Assembly: GCA_002422685.1 (NCBI GenBank)
Contig: DITC01000071.1
Location: 75,418-122,260 of the forward strand
Direction of reading: 5' to 3'
DNA: 46,843 bases
Source of the DNA: Thauera sp. UBA6194
Lineage (GTDB): Bacteria; Pseudomonadota; Gammaproteobacteria; Burkholderiales; Rhodocyclaceae
Shown: piece after piece, positions 8,539 to 16,994 of the stretch
How positions within the stretch are numbered: position 1 is the stretch's first letter
Layout: every line of letters begins with the position of its first letter
Notes under the pieces: model-generated
The model's input: only the letters and a program-made list of their open reading frames with translations
The model's database searches: none
What the model was told of the DNA's origin: nothing
Made by a program: the position numbers and the translations under genes

Positions 8539-8659
8539 ACGCAGCGCAGGCGTCAGCGCGCCCTGCCCCCTTCCGAAGAAGCTGGCCTGACGCGCGCGCC
8601 GAGCACCGCGTGCATCCGTGCGCGCAGACGAGACGCTCCCCCGCCACGCGGGCGCGCAA

Positions 8660-9757
8660 TCAGCGTGGCCTGGGTGCGCTGCGCGCCTGCGTGCGATGCA
8701 TCTTGACGGGCTTCTTGGCGCGCTCGTCCTGCTCCCGGCTCTGCTGCGGAGGCGGCAGCCCGGCCAGGGCGCAGGACTCGGCTTCCGGCATCTCCATCCA
8801 CATCCCGCGCTTGAGGCGGGCGGGCAGCTCGACGCTCCCGTAACGCACTCGCATCAGCCGGCTCACGGTCAGCCCGACCGCCTCGAACATGCGCCGCACC
8901 TCGCGGTTGCGCCCTTCCGAGATCGTCACCCGATACCAGTGGTTCGCCCCCTCGCCGCCTTCGTCGCGCAGCAGGCCGAACTTGGCCACCCCGTCCTCGA
9001 GCTGAACACCATCGAGCAGCGACTTCGCCTGCTCGTCGGTGAGCGCACCCAGCACCCGCACCGCGTACTCGCGCTCGAGCTCGTAGCGCGGATGCATCAG
9101 CCTGTTGGCGAGATCGCCGTCGTTGGTAAACAGCAGCAGCCCCGAGGTGTTGAAGTCGAGTCGACCGATGGCCAGCCAGCGTCCCTTGCGCAGCAACGGC
9201 AGCCGGTCGAAAACGGTCGGGCGGCCTTCGGGGTCGTCGCGCGAAACGATCTCGCCCTCGGGCTTGTGATAGATGAGCACGCGCGGCGAGCGCTGATTGA
9301 AACGCAGCGGAACCAGCTTGCCGTTGACCTTGACGCGGTCACCCGGGCCGACCTTCTGCCCGAGCGTGGCCGGCACACCATTCACCGCGATGCGTCCGGC
9401 AGCGATCCACTCCTCGATCTCGCGGCGCGAGGCCACACCGGCCTGGGCGAGCACCTTCTGCAGGCGCTCGGGCTCAACCAGGCTCGCCGGCGCGTTTCGG
9501 CCGGCCTGCCCTTTCGGCTGCGCCCTGCCGTGTCGCGGCGTGGTGTCGGAGCGCTCGCGCGCCACACGCGGGCCATCGCTCACGCGCGCAGGCCTGCGCC
9601 CGGGCGCGGCGCCTTCGCCGCGCACGCCCTCGCCGCGCGCGGCCGGTGCTTCATGGTGTCCCTCGCGCTGCGCACGGGGGTCGCGGTCGAGAATCTCGAT
9701 CGCGTCAGACTTCTTCTTCAGCGGCGGGCGCAGCGGTCGGTTCGTTTTGCGTGGCAT
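8660..9757 (-). CDS. rluB: 23S rRNA pseudouridine synthase RluB-type
   Basis: RluB-family enzymes make pseudouridine 2605 in 23S rRNA. The product has 365 residues. An N-terminal S4 RNA-binding domain spans about 97-145 (ERLQKVLAQAGVASRREIEEWI), and the RsuA-type catalytic domain has GRLDFNTSGLLL with the nucleophile Asp at about 201. The ARDG-like region EGRNREVRRMFEAVG is also present. An extended basic, Pro/Gly-rich N-terminus (1-95) and a basic C-terminal tail flank the fold and are probably disordered. No alternative start exists before the S4 domain, so the gene begins inside scpB and overlaps it by 53 nt. The scpA-scpB-rluB order is widespread in bacteria. Confidence 0.9.
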   Translation of the reverse strand: MPRKTNRPLRPPLKKKSDAIEILDRDPRAQREGHHEAPAARGEGVRGEGAAPGRRPARVSDGPRVARERSDTTPRHGRAQPKGQAGRNAPASLVEPERLQKVLAQAGVASRREIEEWIAAGRIAVNGVPATLGQKVGPGDRVKVNGKLVPLRFNQRSPRVLIYHKPEGEIVSRDDPEGRPTVFDRLPLLRKGRWLAIGRLDFNTSGLLLFTNDGDLANRLMHPRYELEREYAVRVLGALTDEQAKSLLDGVQLEDGVAKFGLLRDEGGEGANHWYRVTISEGRNREVRRMFEAVGLTVSRLMRVRYGSVELPARLKRGMWMEMPEAESCALAGLPPPQQSREQDERAKKPVKMHRTQARSAPRPR

Positions 9758-10307
9758 CTACCAGGTCCATTATTTTTTCGATTTCGGTGAGCGCCGGCAG
9801 CTCGGTCAGGCTGCGCAACCCCATGTCGTCGAGGAAACGCCGGGTGGTTGCGAACAAGGCCGGGCGCCCGGGCGTGTCGCGGTGACCGACAACGTCGATC
9901 CAGCCGCGCGATTCCAGTGTTTTCAAAATGTTGGGCGATACCGCCACCCCACGCACGTCTTCGATATCGCCGCGCGTGACGGGTTGACGATAGGCGATGA
10001 TCGCCAGCGTTTCCATGACCGCGCGCGAGTAGCGCGGTGGTTTCTCTTCTTTCAGGCGGTCGAGATAGACCTGATATTCGGCGCGCGTCTGAAAGCGCCA
10101 CCCGCTCGCGAGTTGCACCAGCTCCACGCCCCGCTCCGACGCGAACCACTCCTCACGCAGCGCCTCGAGCAGCCGCCGCACCAGGTCCGGCCCCGGGTCC
10201 TCGTCGAACAGCTTGCGCAACTCGGCGACCGTCAGCGGCGCGGGGGCCGCGAGCAAGGCCGCCTCGACCACGCGCAGCCAGGCCTCAGGCGTGGTCGCGC
10301 GTGCCAT
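9705..10307 (-). CDS. scpB: Segregation and condensation protein B
   Basis: ScpB is the winged-helix dimer that joins ScpA and Smc to form bacterial condensin for chromosome compaction and partition. The 200-residue product contains the conserved first winged helix (about 10-90) and the stretch YSRAVMETLAIIAYRQPVTR, leading into the second, with RGVAVSPNILKTLESRGWI and LFATTRRFLDDMGLRSLTELP. The C-terminal ~20 residues are Ala/Glu-rich. It overlaps the end of scpA by 23 nt and the start of rluB by 53 nt, so the three are very likely co-translated. Confidence 0.93.
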   Translation of the reverse strand: MARATTPEAWLRVVEAALLAAPAPLTVAELRKLFDEDPGPDLVRRLLEALREEWFASERGVELVQLASGWRFQTRAEYQVYLDRLKEEKPPRYSRAVMETLAIIAYRQPVTRGDIEDVRGVAVSPNILKTLESRGWIDVVGHRDTPGRPALFATTRRFLDDMGLRSLTELPALTEIEKIMDLVDATQNEPTAAPAAEEEV

Positions 10308-11115
10308 CGGCCAGCTTCACGTATATGGGCGCAAAGGCCTCGTTCTGAGTCACTTCGACCATCTTTTCCTTCACCAGCTCGAGCACGGCCAGAAAGCTCA
10401 CCACCACACCCGCGACACCATGCTCGAACTCGAACAAGGTATCGAACACGACGAAGCTCCCCGGGCGCAGCTTGCGCAGGATCGCGATCATGTGTTCGCG
10501 CACCGAGAGCTGCTCGCGCTCGACGCGATGGGTCTGCGTCAGGCGCGCCTTTTTCATGATGCGCAGCCACGCCAGCTGCAGATCGTGCAGGCTGACCTCG
10601 GGCAGGCGCTCGACCACCTTTTCCGTGACGAGCACGCCCACCCACTCGAAGTCGCGCTCCACGCGCGGCAACGCATCGAGCCGCGCGGCGGCGAGCTTGA
10701 TGCGCTCGTACTCGAGCAGACGGCGCACCAGCTCTGCGCGCGGATCCTCTTCTTCGGCGTGCTCGCGCGGAGGCCGCGGCAGCAGCATGCGCGACTTGAT
10801 CTCGAGCAGCATCGCCGCCATCAGCAGATAGTCGGCAGCGAGCTCGAGGTTGGTCGCGCGCATCGCCTCGACGTACTCGAGATACTGCGCCGTCAGCGGC
10901 GCCATCGGAATGTCGAGCACGTCCAGGTTGGCCTTGCGGATCAGGTACAACAGCAGATCCAGCGGCCCCTCGAAGGCCTCGAGGATCACCTGCAGCGCGT
11001 CGGGCGGAATATACAGGTCTTTGGGCAGTTCGCGCACGGGCTCGCCGTAGATGCGCGCGAGCACGTCGAGCGCATCTACGGCCTCAACCGGCGCGAGGTC
11101 GAGCGGCAGATTCAT
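10285..11115 (-). CDS. scpA: Segregation and condensation protein A (kleisin)
   Basis: ScpA is the kleisin that bridges Smc heads. The 276-residue product has the N-terminal kleisin motif FEGPLDLLLYLIRKANLDVLDI (about 48-69), the hydrophobic AADYLLMAAMLLEIKSRMLLP helix and a C-terminal winged helix (EMVEV to APIYVK). An N-terminal extension of ~40 residues precedes the fold, common in betaproteobacteria. It overlaps scpB by 23 nt and follows trpS by 47 nt, so trpS-scpA-scpB-rluB may form one transcript ending at the terminator near 8380 (inference). Confidence 0.93.
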   Translation of the reverse strand: MNLPLDLAPVEAVDALDVLARIYGEPVRELPKDLYIPPDALQVILEAFEGPLDLLLYLIRKANLDVLDIPMAPLTAQYLEYVEAMRATNLELAADYLLMAAMLLEIKSRMLLPRPPREHAEEEDPRAELVRRLLEYERIKLAAARLDALPRVERDFEWVGVLVTEKVVERLPEVSLHDLQLAWLRIMKKARLTQTHRVEREQLSVREHMIAILRKLRPGSFVVFDTLFEFEHGVAGVVVSFLAVLELVKEKMVEVTQNEAFAPIYVKLADGTRDHA

Positions 11116-11162
11116 TGCGAGGTCGTGCCTGTTCCAGCGTGTGCGTGGCGCGCGGCCCGCAC

Positions 11163-12365
11163 TCAGCCGTAATCGAGGCCCATGGCCTCGCGCACGTCAC
11201 GCATCGTCTCCTGGGCGAGCTTGCGCGCGCGCTCGCAGCCGTCCGCAATGATGCTGCGCACCAGCGAGGGGTCGTCGAGATAAGGCTGCGCGCCCTCATG
11301 CAGCACCTCCTGCTCCGCGAGGATCGCCTCCAGCACCGGCTGCTTGCACTCGAGGCAACCGATGCCCGCGCTGCGACAGCCCTGCTGCGCCCAGCCCAGG
11401 GTGCTCTCGTCCGAGTAGATCTTGTGCAACTGCCAGACCGGACAGCGCTCGGGCTCGCCGGGGTCGGTGCGGCGCATGCGTGCAGGATCGGTCTGCATGG
11501 TGCGCACCTTGCGCGTCACGCTCTCGGCATCCTCGCGCAGGTTGATCGTGTTGCCATAGGACTTGGACATCTTCTGTCCGTCCAGCCCCGGCATGCGCGC
11601 CGCGGGTGCGAGCAGCGCCTCGGGCTCGACGAAGATCATCTTGCCGCTGCCTTCGAGGTAGCCGTACAGGCGCTCACGGTCGCCGAGGGAGAGGTTCTGC
11701 GTCTCGTCGAGCAGCGCCTTGGCCTGCTCGAGCGCATCCTCGTCGCCCTCTTGCTGAAAGCGCGTGCGCAGCTCGTGATACATCCGCGCGCGCCGGGCAC
11801 CGAGCTTGCGCACCGCATCCTTGGCCTTGTCCTCGAAGCCGGCTTCGCGACCATAGAGATGATTGAAGCGGCGCGCGATCTCGCGCGTGATCTCGACATG
11901 CGGCACCTGGTCCTCGCCCACCGGCACCTTGTCGGCGCGGTAGATCAGGATGTCGGCCGACTGCAGCAGCGGGTAGCCGAGAAAGCCGTAGGTCGACAGG
12001 TCGCGACCTTCGATCTTTTCCTGCTGCTCTTTCCAGGTCGGCACGCGCTCGAGCCAGCCGAGCGGCGTCATCATCGACAGCAGCAGATGCAGCTCGGCGT
12101 GCTCGGGCACGTGCGACTGGATGAAAAGCGTCGCCTGCGCGGGGTCCACGCCGGCCGCCAGCCAGTCGATGAGCATGTTCCAGACGTTCTGCTCGATGAC
12201 CTCGGGCGTGTCGTAGTGCGTGGTGAGGGCGTGCCAGTCGGCAACGAAGAACATGCAGGGGAATTCCTCCTGCAGCTTGACCCAGTTCTTGAGCACACCG
12301 TGGTGATGGCCCAGGTGCAGGCGACCACTGGGGCGCATGCCGGAGATGACGCGTTCTGCGTACAT
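11163..12365 (-). CDS. trpS: Tryptophan--tRNA ligase
   Basis: TrpRS charges tRNA-Trp. The 400-residue product is a class I synthetase with the HIGH-like motif HLGHHHG (about 17-23) and the KMSKS loop in DGQKMSKSYGN (about 265-275). It is of the longer form with an extra segment containing CRSAGIGCLECKQ near 320-335; the cysteines there could bind metal, although the function of this insertion is not known to me. The start MYAERVISGMRPSG is the canonical N-terminus. It begins 6 nt after the stop of the upstream peptidase gene. Confidence 0.96.
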   Translation of the reverse strand: MYAERVISGMRPSGRLHLGHHHGVLKNWVKLQEEFPCMFFVADWHALTTHYDTPEVIEQNVWNMLIDWLAAGVDPAQATLFIQSHVPEHAELHLLLSMMTPLGWLERVPTWKEQQEKIEGRDLSTYGFLGYPLLQSADILIYRADKVPVGEDQVPHVEITREIARRFNHLYGREAGFEDKAKDAVRKLGARRARMYHELRTRFQQEGDEDALEQAKALLDETQNLSLGDRERLYGYLEGSGKMIFVEPEALLAPAARMPGLDGQKMSKSYGNTINLREDAESVTRKVRTMQTDPARMRRTDPGEPERCPVWQLHKIYSDESTLGWAQQGCRSAGIGCLECKQPVLEAILAEQEVLHEGAQPYLDDPSLVRSIIADGCERARKLAQETMRDVREAMGLDYG

Positions 12366-12371
12366 GGAAGA

Positions 12372-13031
12372 TCAGAACCCGAAGAAGATCGAAAGCAGGT
12401 AACGGAAGCCGGCAATCAGCGGCCACAGGATGTCGCCGAGGATGCCGGTGAAGAGCAGCACGAGCAGGATCGGAAAGCCGTAGGGTTCCAGCCGCGCGTA
12501 CTGCCACGCGAGCCGATCGGGCAGCAGGCTCACCGCGATGCGTCCGCCGTCCAGCGGCGGAATCGGCAACAGGTTGAGCGCCATCAACACGGCGTTGATC
12601 TGGATGCCGGCGTCGGCCATTTTGAGCAGCGGCAGCGTGTAGGCGCCGGGCTCGGTTCGGGCGGCGATCGTAAACAGGATCGCCCAGCCCACGGCCATGA
12701 GTAGATTCACAAAGGGGCCGGCCGCGGCAACCCACAGCATGTCGGCCTTGGGGTTGCGCAAGCGGCCGAAATTGACCGGCACCGGCTTGGCCCAGCCGAA
12801 CAGGATGCCGCCCGCCCCCGCGATCGAGCTGAGCGCCAGAATGCCCGCAGGCACCAGGAGGGTGCCGACCGGGTCGATATGACGCAGCGGATTGAGCGTG
12901 ATGCGCCCGGCCAGATCGGCGGTGGGGTCGCCGAAATGGCGCGCCACAAAGCCGTGCGCCGCCTCGTGCAGCGTGATCGCCAGCAGCACCGGCAGCGCCC
13001 AGATGGCAAGGGTGGGAATCAGGGAATCCAT
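12372..13031 (-). CDS. Site-2-protease-like M50 membrane metallopeptidase
   Basis: A membrane zinc peptidase-like protein of 219 residues with about five to six hydrophobic segments. The zinc site is complete: HEAAH (22-26) in the first segment, and the NLLPIPPLDGG motif (153-163) supplies the third ligand Asp. There is no PDZ domain, so this is the small rhomboid-unrelated S2P subgroup often found directly upstream of trpS in betaproteobacteria. Its substrate is unknown. It is co-directional with trpS (6 nt gap) and lies 27 nt after yciO. Confidence 0.88.
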   Translation of the reverse strand: MDSLIPTLAIWALPVLLAITLHEAAHGFVARHFGDPTADLAGRITLNPLRHIDPVGTLLVPAGILALSSIAGAGGILFGWAKPVPVNFGRLRNPKADMLWVAAAGPFVNLLMAVGWAILFTIAARTEPGAYTLPLLKMADAGIQINAVLMALNLLPIPPLDGGRIAVSLLPDRLAWQYARLEPYGFPILLVLLFTGILGDILWPLIAGFRYLLSIFFGF

Positions 13032-13058
13032 TCGATGCTCGATCGCAAACCGTGCATC

Positions 13059-13682
13059 TTACAGGCCGAGCGGCGCGAGCGGCCCGCGGCCTTCGCGCAC
13101 CAGCTCCGGCGCACCCGAGGTGAGATCGACCACCGTGGTGGCCTCCGGCCCGCAGAATCCGGCCTCGATGACCAGCTCCAGCTGCTTGCCCAGACGATCG
13201 CGAATCTCTTCAGCGTCGGTCAGCGGCAGGTCTTCGCCAGGCAGCAGCAGGGTGGAGGTGAGCAGAGGTTCGCCCAACTCGGCCAGCAGCGCGGCCACCA
13301 CCGCGTGGTCGGGCACGCGCAGGCCGATCGTCTTGCGCTTCGGATGCAGCACGCGCCGCGGCAGCTCCTTGGTGCCCTCGAGGATGAAGGTGTACGGCCC
13401 GGGCGTGACCGCCTTGAGCAGGCGGTACTGGCTGTTGTCGACGCGCGCATAGGTGCCGATTTCGGACAGGTCACGACACACGAGGGTGAAATGATGACGC
13501 TCGTCCACCCCGCGAATGCGCCGGATGCGGTCGAGCAGCGCGGCGTCGCCGACGTGACAGGCCAGCGCGTAGGCCGAGTCGGTGGGCAACGCCACCAGGC
13601 CGCCGGCGCGGATGATGTCGGCCGCCTGCCGGATCAGACGCGGCTGCGGTTGTTCGGGATGCAGCGAGAAGAACTGGGCCAT
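13059..13682 (-). CDS. yciO: YciO family protein (Sua5/YrdC fold)
   Basis: The 207-residue product is a YrdC-fold protein. It matches YciO more than TsaC or Sua5: the N-terminus MAQFFSLHPEQPQ, then PTDSAYALAC, HHFTLVCRDLSEI, TPGPYTFILEGTKE and KRKTIGLRVPDH follow the YciO pattern block by block. YrdC-fold enzymes make threonylcarbamoyl-AMP for tRNA t6A; YciO itself has only weak activity of that kind in E. coli, so the physiological role is uncertain. I chose ATG at 13682 because it gives the standard N-terminus, 5 nt after the rnm stop. Adjacent rnm-yciO is also the E. coli order (yciV-yciO). Confidence 0.9.
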   Translation of the reverse strand: MAQFFSLHPEQPQPRLIRQAADIIRAGGLVALPTDSAYALACHVGDAALLDRIRRIRGVDERHHFTLVCRDLSEIGTYARVDNSQYRLLKAVTPGPYTFILEGTKELPRRVLHPKRKTIGLRVPDHAVVAALLAELGEPLLTSTLLLPGEDLPLTDAEEIRDRLGKQLELVIEAGFCGPEATTVVDLTSGAPELVREGRGPLAPLGL

Positions 13683-13687
13683 TTCGT

Positions 13688-14575
13688 TCAGCCATGCGAG
13701 GGTTTGGAGGGTGGCCGGAAACGTGACCACACCGGTTCGAGGTCGGACGGCAGCGGCCGGCAACAGCCCAGGTCGACCGGGCTTTCCTTTTCGCCGTGAA
13801 AATCCGAAGCGCGCGATGCGAGCAGGTGGCGCTGGCGCGCGAGACTGGCGAAGCGGCGCATCTCGTCCTCGGTGTGGGCCCCGGAGACCACCTCGACGGC
13901 TTCGCCGCCGGCGGCGACGAAGCGGTCGAAGAGCGCCCCCAAGTCCGCCGCGGACAGCCGGTAGCGCGCAGGATGCGCCACCACCGCCACGCCGCCTGCG
14001 GCGCGGATCCAGCCCACGGCGTCCTCGAGCGAGGCCCACTCGTGCTCGACAAAGCCCGGCTTGCCGCGCACGAGGTAGTGATCGAACACCGTCCTCACGT
14101 CGGGCATGACCCCGCTCGCCACCAGGTGACGGGCAAAGTGCGCCCGGCTGACAAGCTCGGGGTTGCGCGCGAAGCGCCGCGCGCCGGCGAGCGCATCATG
14201 GATGCCGACCGCCTCGAGCGCATCGCTCATGCGCCGCGCCCGTGCATCCCGGCCGCTGCGCACCTTGGCCAGCCCTTCGAGCAGCACCGGCTCATGCGGG
14301 TCGATGTCGAGGCCGACGATGTGGATGGTCTCGCCGGCAAAAGACACCGAAATCTCGACTCCCGCAACGAAGGCCAGTCCGTGCGCCTGCGCAACACGCG
14401 CGGCGGCGTCGATGCCGCCCACCTCGTCGTGATCGGTCAGGGCGAGCAGGTCCACTCCGTTCGCCAGCGCGCGCAGCACCACCGCCTCGGGCTCGAGCCA
14501 GCCGTCCGAGACGGTGGAGTGGCAGTGCAGATCGGCGTTGATGACGCGCGGCGCCGAGGCCGAAGAGTCGTTCAT
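13688..14575 (-). CDS. rnm: PHP-domain exoribonuclease RNase AM (YciV/TrpH-like)
   Basis: RNase AM is a PHP-fold 5'-3' exoribonuclease that trims the 5' ends of rRNAs and also hydrolyses 3',5'-nucleoside bisphosphates. The 295-residue product carries the metal-binding motifs DLHCHSTVSDG (15-25), ALTDHDEVGG, GVEIS, and the late AHPARY and SRASDFHG histidines, so the trinuclear site looks intact. Of two close ATGs I chose 14575, since AGGA lies 5 nt upstream of it; the other begins only 6 nt earlier. Divergent from the YitT-like gene across about 160 nt that contain TATCAT-like -10 sequences but no clear -35. Confidence 0.88.
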   Translation of the reverse strand: MNDSSASAPRVINADLHCHSTVSDGWLEPEAVVLRALANGVDLLALTDHDEVGGIDAAARVAQAHGLAFVAGVEISVSFAGETIHIVGLDIDPHEPVLLEGLAKVRSGRDARARRMSDALEAVGIHDALAGARRFARNPELVSRAHFARHLVASGVMPDVRTVFDHYLVRGKPGFVEHEWASLEDAVGWIRAAGGVAVVAHPARYRLSAADLGALFDRFVAAGGEAVEVVSGAHTEDEMRRFASLARQRHLLASRASDFHGEKESPVDLGCCRPLPSDLEPVWSRFRPPSKPSHG

Positions 14576-14734
14576 GAGCATCCTGAACCAGATTCAATGC
14601 CCGGAATGATAGCAAATCCAGACTGCAGCCCCGGCCGCAAACGCGCGCCTCGAGTGCCGGCCGCGCCCAAACCCCGCGCCACCTCCGGCGCTCGAGCCGC
14701 TATCATCCGCGCTCCAAGGCTCCGATAGCACACG

Positions 14735-15409
14735 ATGTCCCTGCAAGACGCCCCCAATCAAGCCGACCCGGCACCGAAAACGCCGCCGCCACACACCCGC
14801 ACGCCGGTGCCGCACGCGCAGGCGCACACCGGCTTCGAGGACGTCCAGGGCATATTCACGGGCTGCCTGTTCGTGGCGCTGGCGCTGGTCATGTTCCGCG
14901 AAACCTCGCTGCTCACCGGCGGCACGACCGGGCTGGCCTTCCTGCTCCACTACATCGGCGGCTGGCCGCTGGGCGCGGTGCTGTTCGTCATCAACCTGCC
15001 GTTCTACGTCTTCGGCCTGCGTACCCTGGGGCGCGTGTTCACGCTCAAGACCTTCTGTGCGGTCGCCGTGCTCGCACTGCAGACCGAAATCCTGCCCGCC
15101 CTCGTCAGCTTCGAGCGCCTGGACCCGGTTTTTGCCGCGGTCATGGCCGGACTGCTCGCCGGCACCGGCATCCTGATCCTGATCCGGCATGGCGCCAGCC
15201 TGGGCGGCGTGACGATTCTCGCGCTCTACCTGCAAAAGCAGCGCGGCTGGCGCGCCGGCTGGGTGCAGATGGTGCTCGACTGCGCGATCCTGTCGCTCGG
15301 CCTGTTCGCGGTCAGCGCCGACAAGGTGGTGCTGTCGGTGCTCGGCGCGGCCGCGCTCAACTTCGTGATCGCGGTCAATCACCGGCCTGGGCGCTATTTC
15401 GGCATCTGA
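14735..15409 (+). CDS. YitT-like (DUF161) membrane protein
   Basis: A 224-residue integral membrane protein. After a ~35-residue Pro/His-rich cytoplasmic N-terminus come about five to six hydrophobic segments. Family features are the Gly-rich loop LLTGGTTGLAFLLHY after the first segment and GLLAGTGILILIRHGASLGGVTILALYL in the middle. Members of this family are widespread and of unproven transport function. The gene converges on rbgA and the two overlap by 16 nt at their 3' ends (15394-15409), with no terminator between them. Confidence 0.8.
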   Translation: MSLQDAPNQADPAPKTPPPHTRTPVPHAQAHTGFEDVQGIFTGCLFVALALVMFRETSLLTGGTTGLAFLLHYIGGWPLGAVLFVINLPFYVFGLRTLGRVFTLKTFCAVAVLALQTEILPALVSFERLDPVFAAVMAGLLAGTGILILIRHGASLGGVTILALYLQKQRGWRAGWVQMVLDCAILSLGLFAVSADKVVLSVLGAAALNFVIAVNHRPGRYFGI

Positions 15410-16326
15410 GGCGCCGCCGCCTCGGCGTCGGCCCGGGCCGCGGCCTCGGCGGCAGCCTGTGCGGCGGCGATCATCGCGGCGCGCGTCTCGGGCGTTTCCA
15501 GGCTGATGCGGCCGAGCACGCCGTCGCGGTAATCCTGCAGCAGGATCTGCGCGGCCTTCTCCAGGTCAAGCCCGCCGCCCTTGACCAGGCAGCCCCGCCG
15601 ACGCCCGACGCCTTCGACCAGCCCGGGTCCATCCATCGTCGCGAGCGCCGCGGCGTCCAGCCGATAGCGCGCGACCAGCTGCGCCGGATAACGCGCGATC
15701 AGGATCTCGCCGAGAAAAGCCGCCACCTCCTCGTCGATCACCGCGTTGCGCCCGATCGCGTGGCTGGCGGCGAGCATGTAGCCGTCGGCGTCGTAGTCGA
15801 TCTTCGGCCACATCATGCCCGGGGTGTCGGTCAGCGTCATGCCCGGCCCCAGGTCCAGCGTCTGCTGGTGCTTGGTCACCGCCGGCTCGTCGCCCACCTT
15901 GGCCACCTTGCGCTTGAGCAGCGCGTTCATCAGCGTCGACTTGCCGACGTTGGGGATGCCCATGATCATCATGCGCAGCGGCTTCACGCCGTCGTCGCGG
16001 TGCGGCGCGAGCTGGCGGCACAAGCCTGGAATGCGCGCCACCTCGGCCGCGCTCTTGGCCGAGATCGCCACCGCCTTGACGCCCGGCTGACTGTTGTAGA
16101 AATCCATCCACATGCGCGTGACCGCCGGATCGGCCAGATCCGACTTGTTGAGCAATTTGAGGCAGGGGCGGTTACGGAAGCGGCGCAGCTCGGCGATCAT
16201 CGGATTGCTGCTCGCCTCGGGCAGGCGTGCGTCGGTGACCTCGATGACGACGTCGACGGACGCCATCGCCTCGGCCGCCTTCTTGCGCGCCGAAGCCATG
16301 TGTCCCGGAAACCACTGGATGGGCAT
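15394..16326 (-). CDS. ylqF: Ribosome biogenesis GTPase RbgA/YlqF-like
   Basis: A circularly permuted GTPase of 310 residues. Motif order is G4 (LLNKSDL, about 58-64), G5 (AISAKS), then G1 (GIPNVGKST, about 123-131), G2 and G3 (DTPG). The N-terminus MPIQWFPGHMASARK is the family signature. In Gram-positives RbgA acts in late 50S assembly; the role of betaproteobacterial orthologues is inferred from homology. The C-terminus is Ala-rich and ends inside the convergent YitT-like gene. A possible -10 (GATAAT on the minus strand, 16357-16362) lies about 30 nt upstream without a clear -35. Confidence 0.9.
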   Translation of the reverse strand: MPIQWFPGHMASARKKAAEAMASVDVVIEVTDARLPEASSNPMIAELRRFRNRPCLKLLNKSDLADPAVTRMWMDFYNSQPGVKAVAISAKSAAEVARIPGLCRQLAPHRDDGVKPLRMMIMGIPNVGKSTLMNALLKRKVAKVGDEPAVTKHQQTLDLGPGMTLTDTPGMMWPKIDYDADGYMLAASHAIGRNAVIDEEVAAFLGEILIARYPAQLVARYRLDAAALATMDGPGLVEGVGRRRGCLVKGGGLDLEKAAQILLQDYRDGVLGRISLETPETRAAMIAAAQAAAEAAARADAEAAAPQMPK

Positions 16327-16362
16327 GGAATATCTGCCTTGACTTGAGAAGCGCGGATTATC

Positions 16363-16582
16363 CCACCCGCTGTTTTTTTGTGCGACCGCCGAAATAAATC
16401 ACGCACATCCTGAAAAAGCGTGTATCGTGCCGCTCGCAGTCGATTCAAGCAGTGGTTGTTCTGGTGGTTGCCCAGCGTGTTCCAAGAGAGCCCGTGTCGG
16501 TTTGATGCCCCCTGATTACGTTTCTTGATCGTTCCTGCATCTCCGGGGCGCAAGCCCGCAAATCTTCAAAATGGAACGCAAA
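16363..16582 (+). promoter_or_regulatory. Long cold-shock leader region
   Basis: About 200 nt without a gene precede the cold-shock ORF. It holds an uninterrupted T7 run at its left end, a possible TATCGT -10 near 16423, and a stretch rich in TTG/GTT. Cold-shock mRNAs typically carry long structured 5' leaders that control translation at low temperature. I could not fix the transcription start. Confidence 0.35.
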
Positions 16583-16792
16583 ATGAGCACTCAAACCGGT
16601 ACCGTGAAATGGTTCAACGACGCCAAGGGCTTCGGCTTCATCACCCCTGAAGGCGGCGGCGACGACCTGTTCGCCCACTTCTCGGAAATCCAGAGCAAGG
16701 GTTTCAAGAGCCTGGCCGAAAACCAGCGCGTGGAATTCGAAGTCAAGACCGGCCCGAAGGGCCTGCAGGCGGCCAACATCCGCCCGCTGTAA
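16583..16792 (+). CDS. cspA: Cold-shock protein, CspA family
   Basis: A 69-residue single cold-shock domain that binds single-stranded RNA/DNA and melts RNA structure. RNP1 is KGFGFI (about 15-20) and RNP2 is DLFAHF (about 28-33). The fold is complete, with the C-terminal strand GPKGLQAANIRPL. I chose ATG at 16583 (MSTQTGTVKW); GGAA lies 9 nt upstream, and an in-frame ATG 12 nt earlier would place that purine stretch inside the coding region. The gene has its own terminator and is followed by the deaD helicase, an RNA-remodelling pairing that makes sense for cold adaptation (inference). The exact paralogue name cannot be assigned. Confidence 0.95.
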   Translation: MSTQTGTVKWFNDAKGFGFITPEGGGDDLFAHFSEIQSKGFKSLAENQRVEFEVKTGPKGLQAANIRPL

Positions 16793-16829
16793 TCGACGCG
16801 ACGTCGCTGACGTCCTTCGATGCACCCGA

Positions 16830-16853
16830 AACGCGGCCTTGCGCCGCGTTTTT
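16830..16853 (+). terminator. Intrinsic terminator after cspA
   Basis: Perfect 8-bp GC-rich arms (AACGCGGC and GCCGCGTT) enclose a 5-nt loop, followed by a T run. It lies 38 nt after the cspA stop and isolates cspA from deaD. Confidence 0.88.
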
Positions 16854-16994
16854 GCTTTTCTGGCACCGCGCGCGCCCAGCGCTGCTGTGCGATGCCTCAC
16901 CGCTTGCGCCTGTCGCGCCCTAATTGGCCGATAATCGCAGCTTCGCAGCACCGCTGCCCCTGATGTCCATCGCCGCGCCCGCGGCCCCAAAGCC

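Noticed and set aside
13059..13682. Calling this gene the essential t6A enzyme TsaC or Sua5
   Set aside because: The blocks match YciO, including the N-terminus and the adjacent rnm gene, so the essential paralogue is presumably elsewhere.
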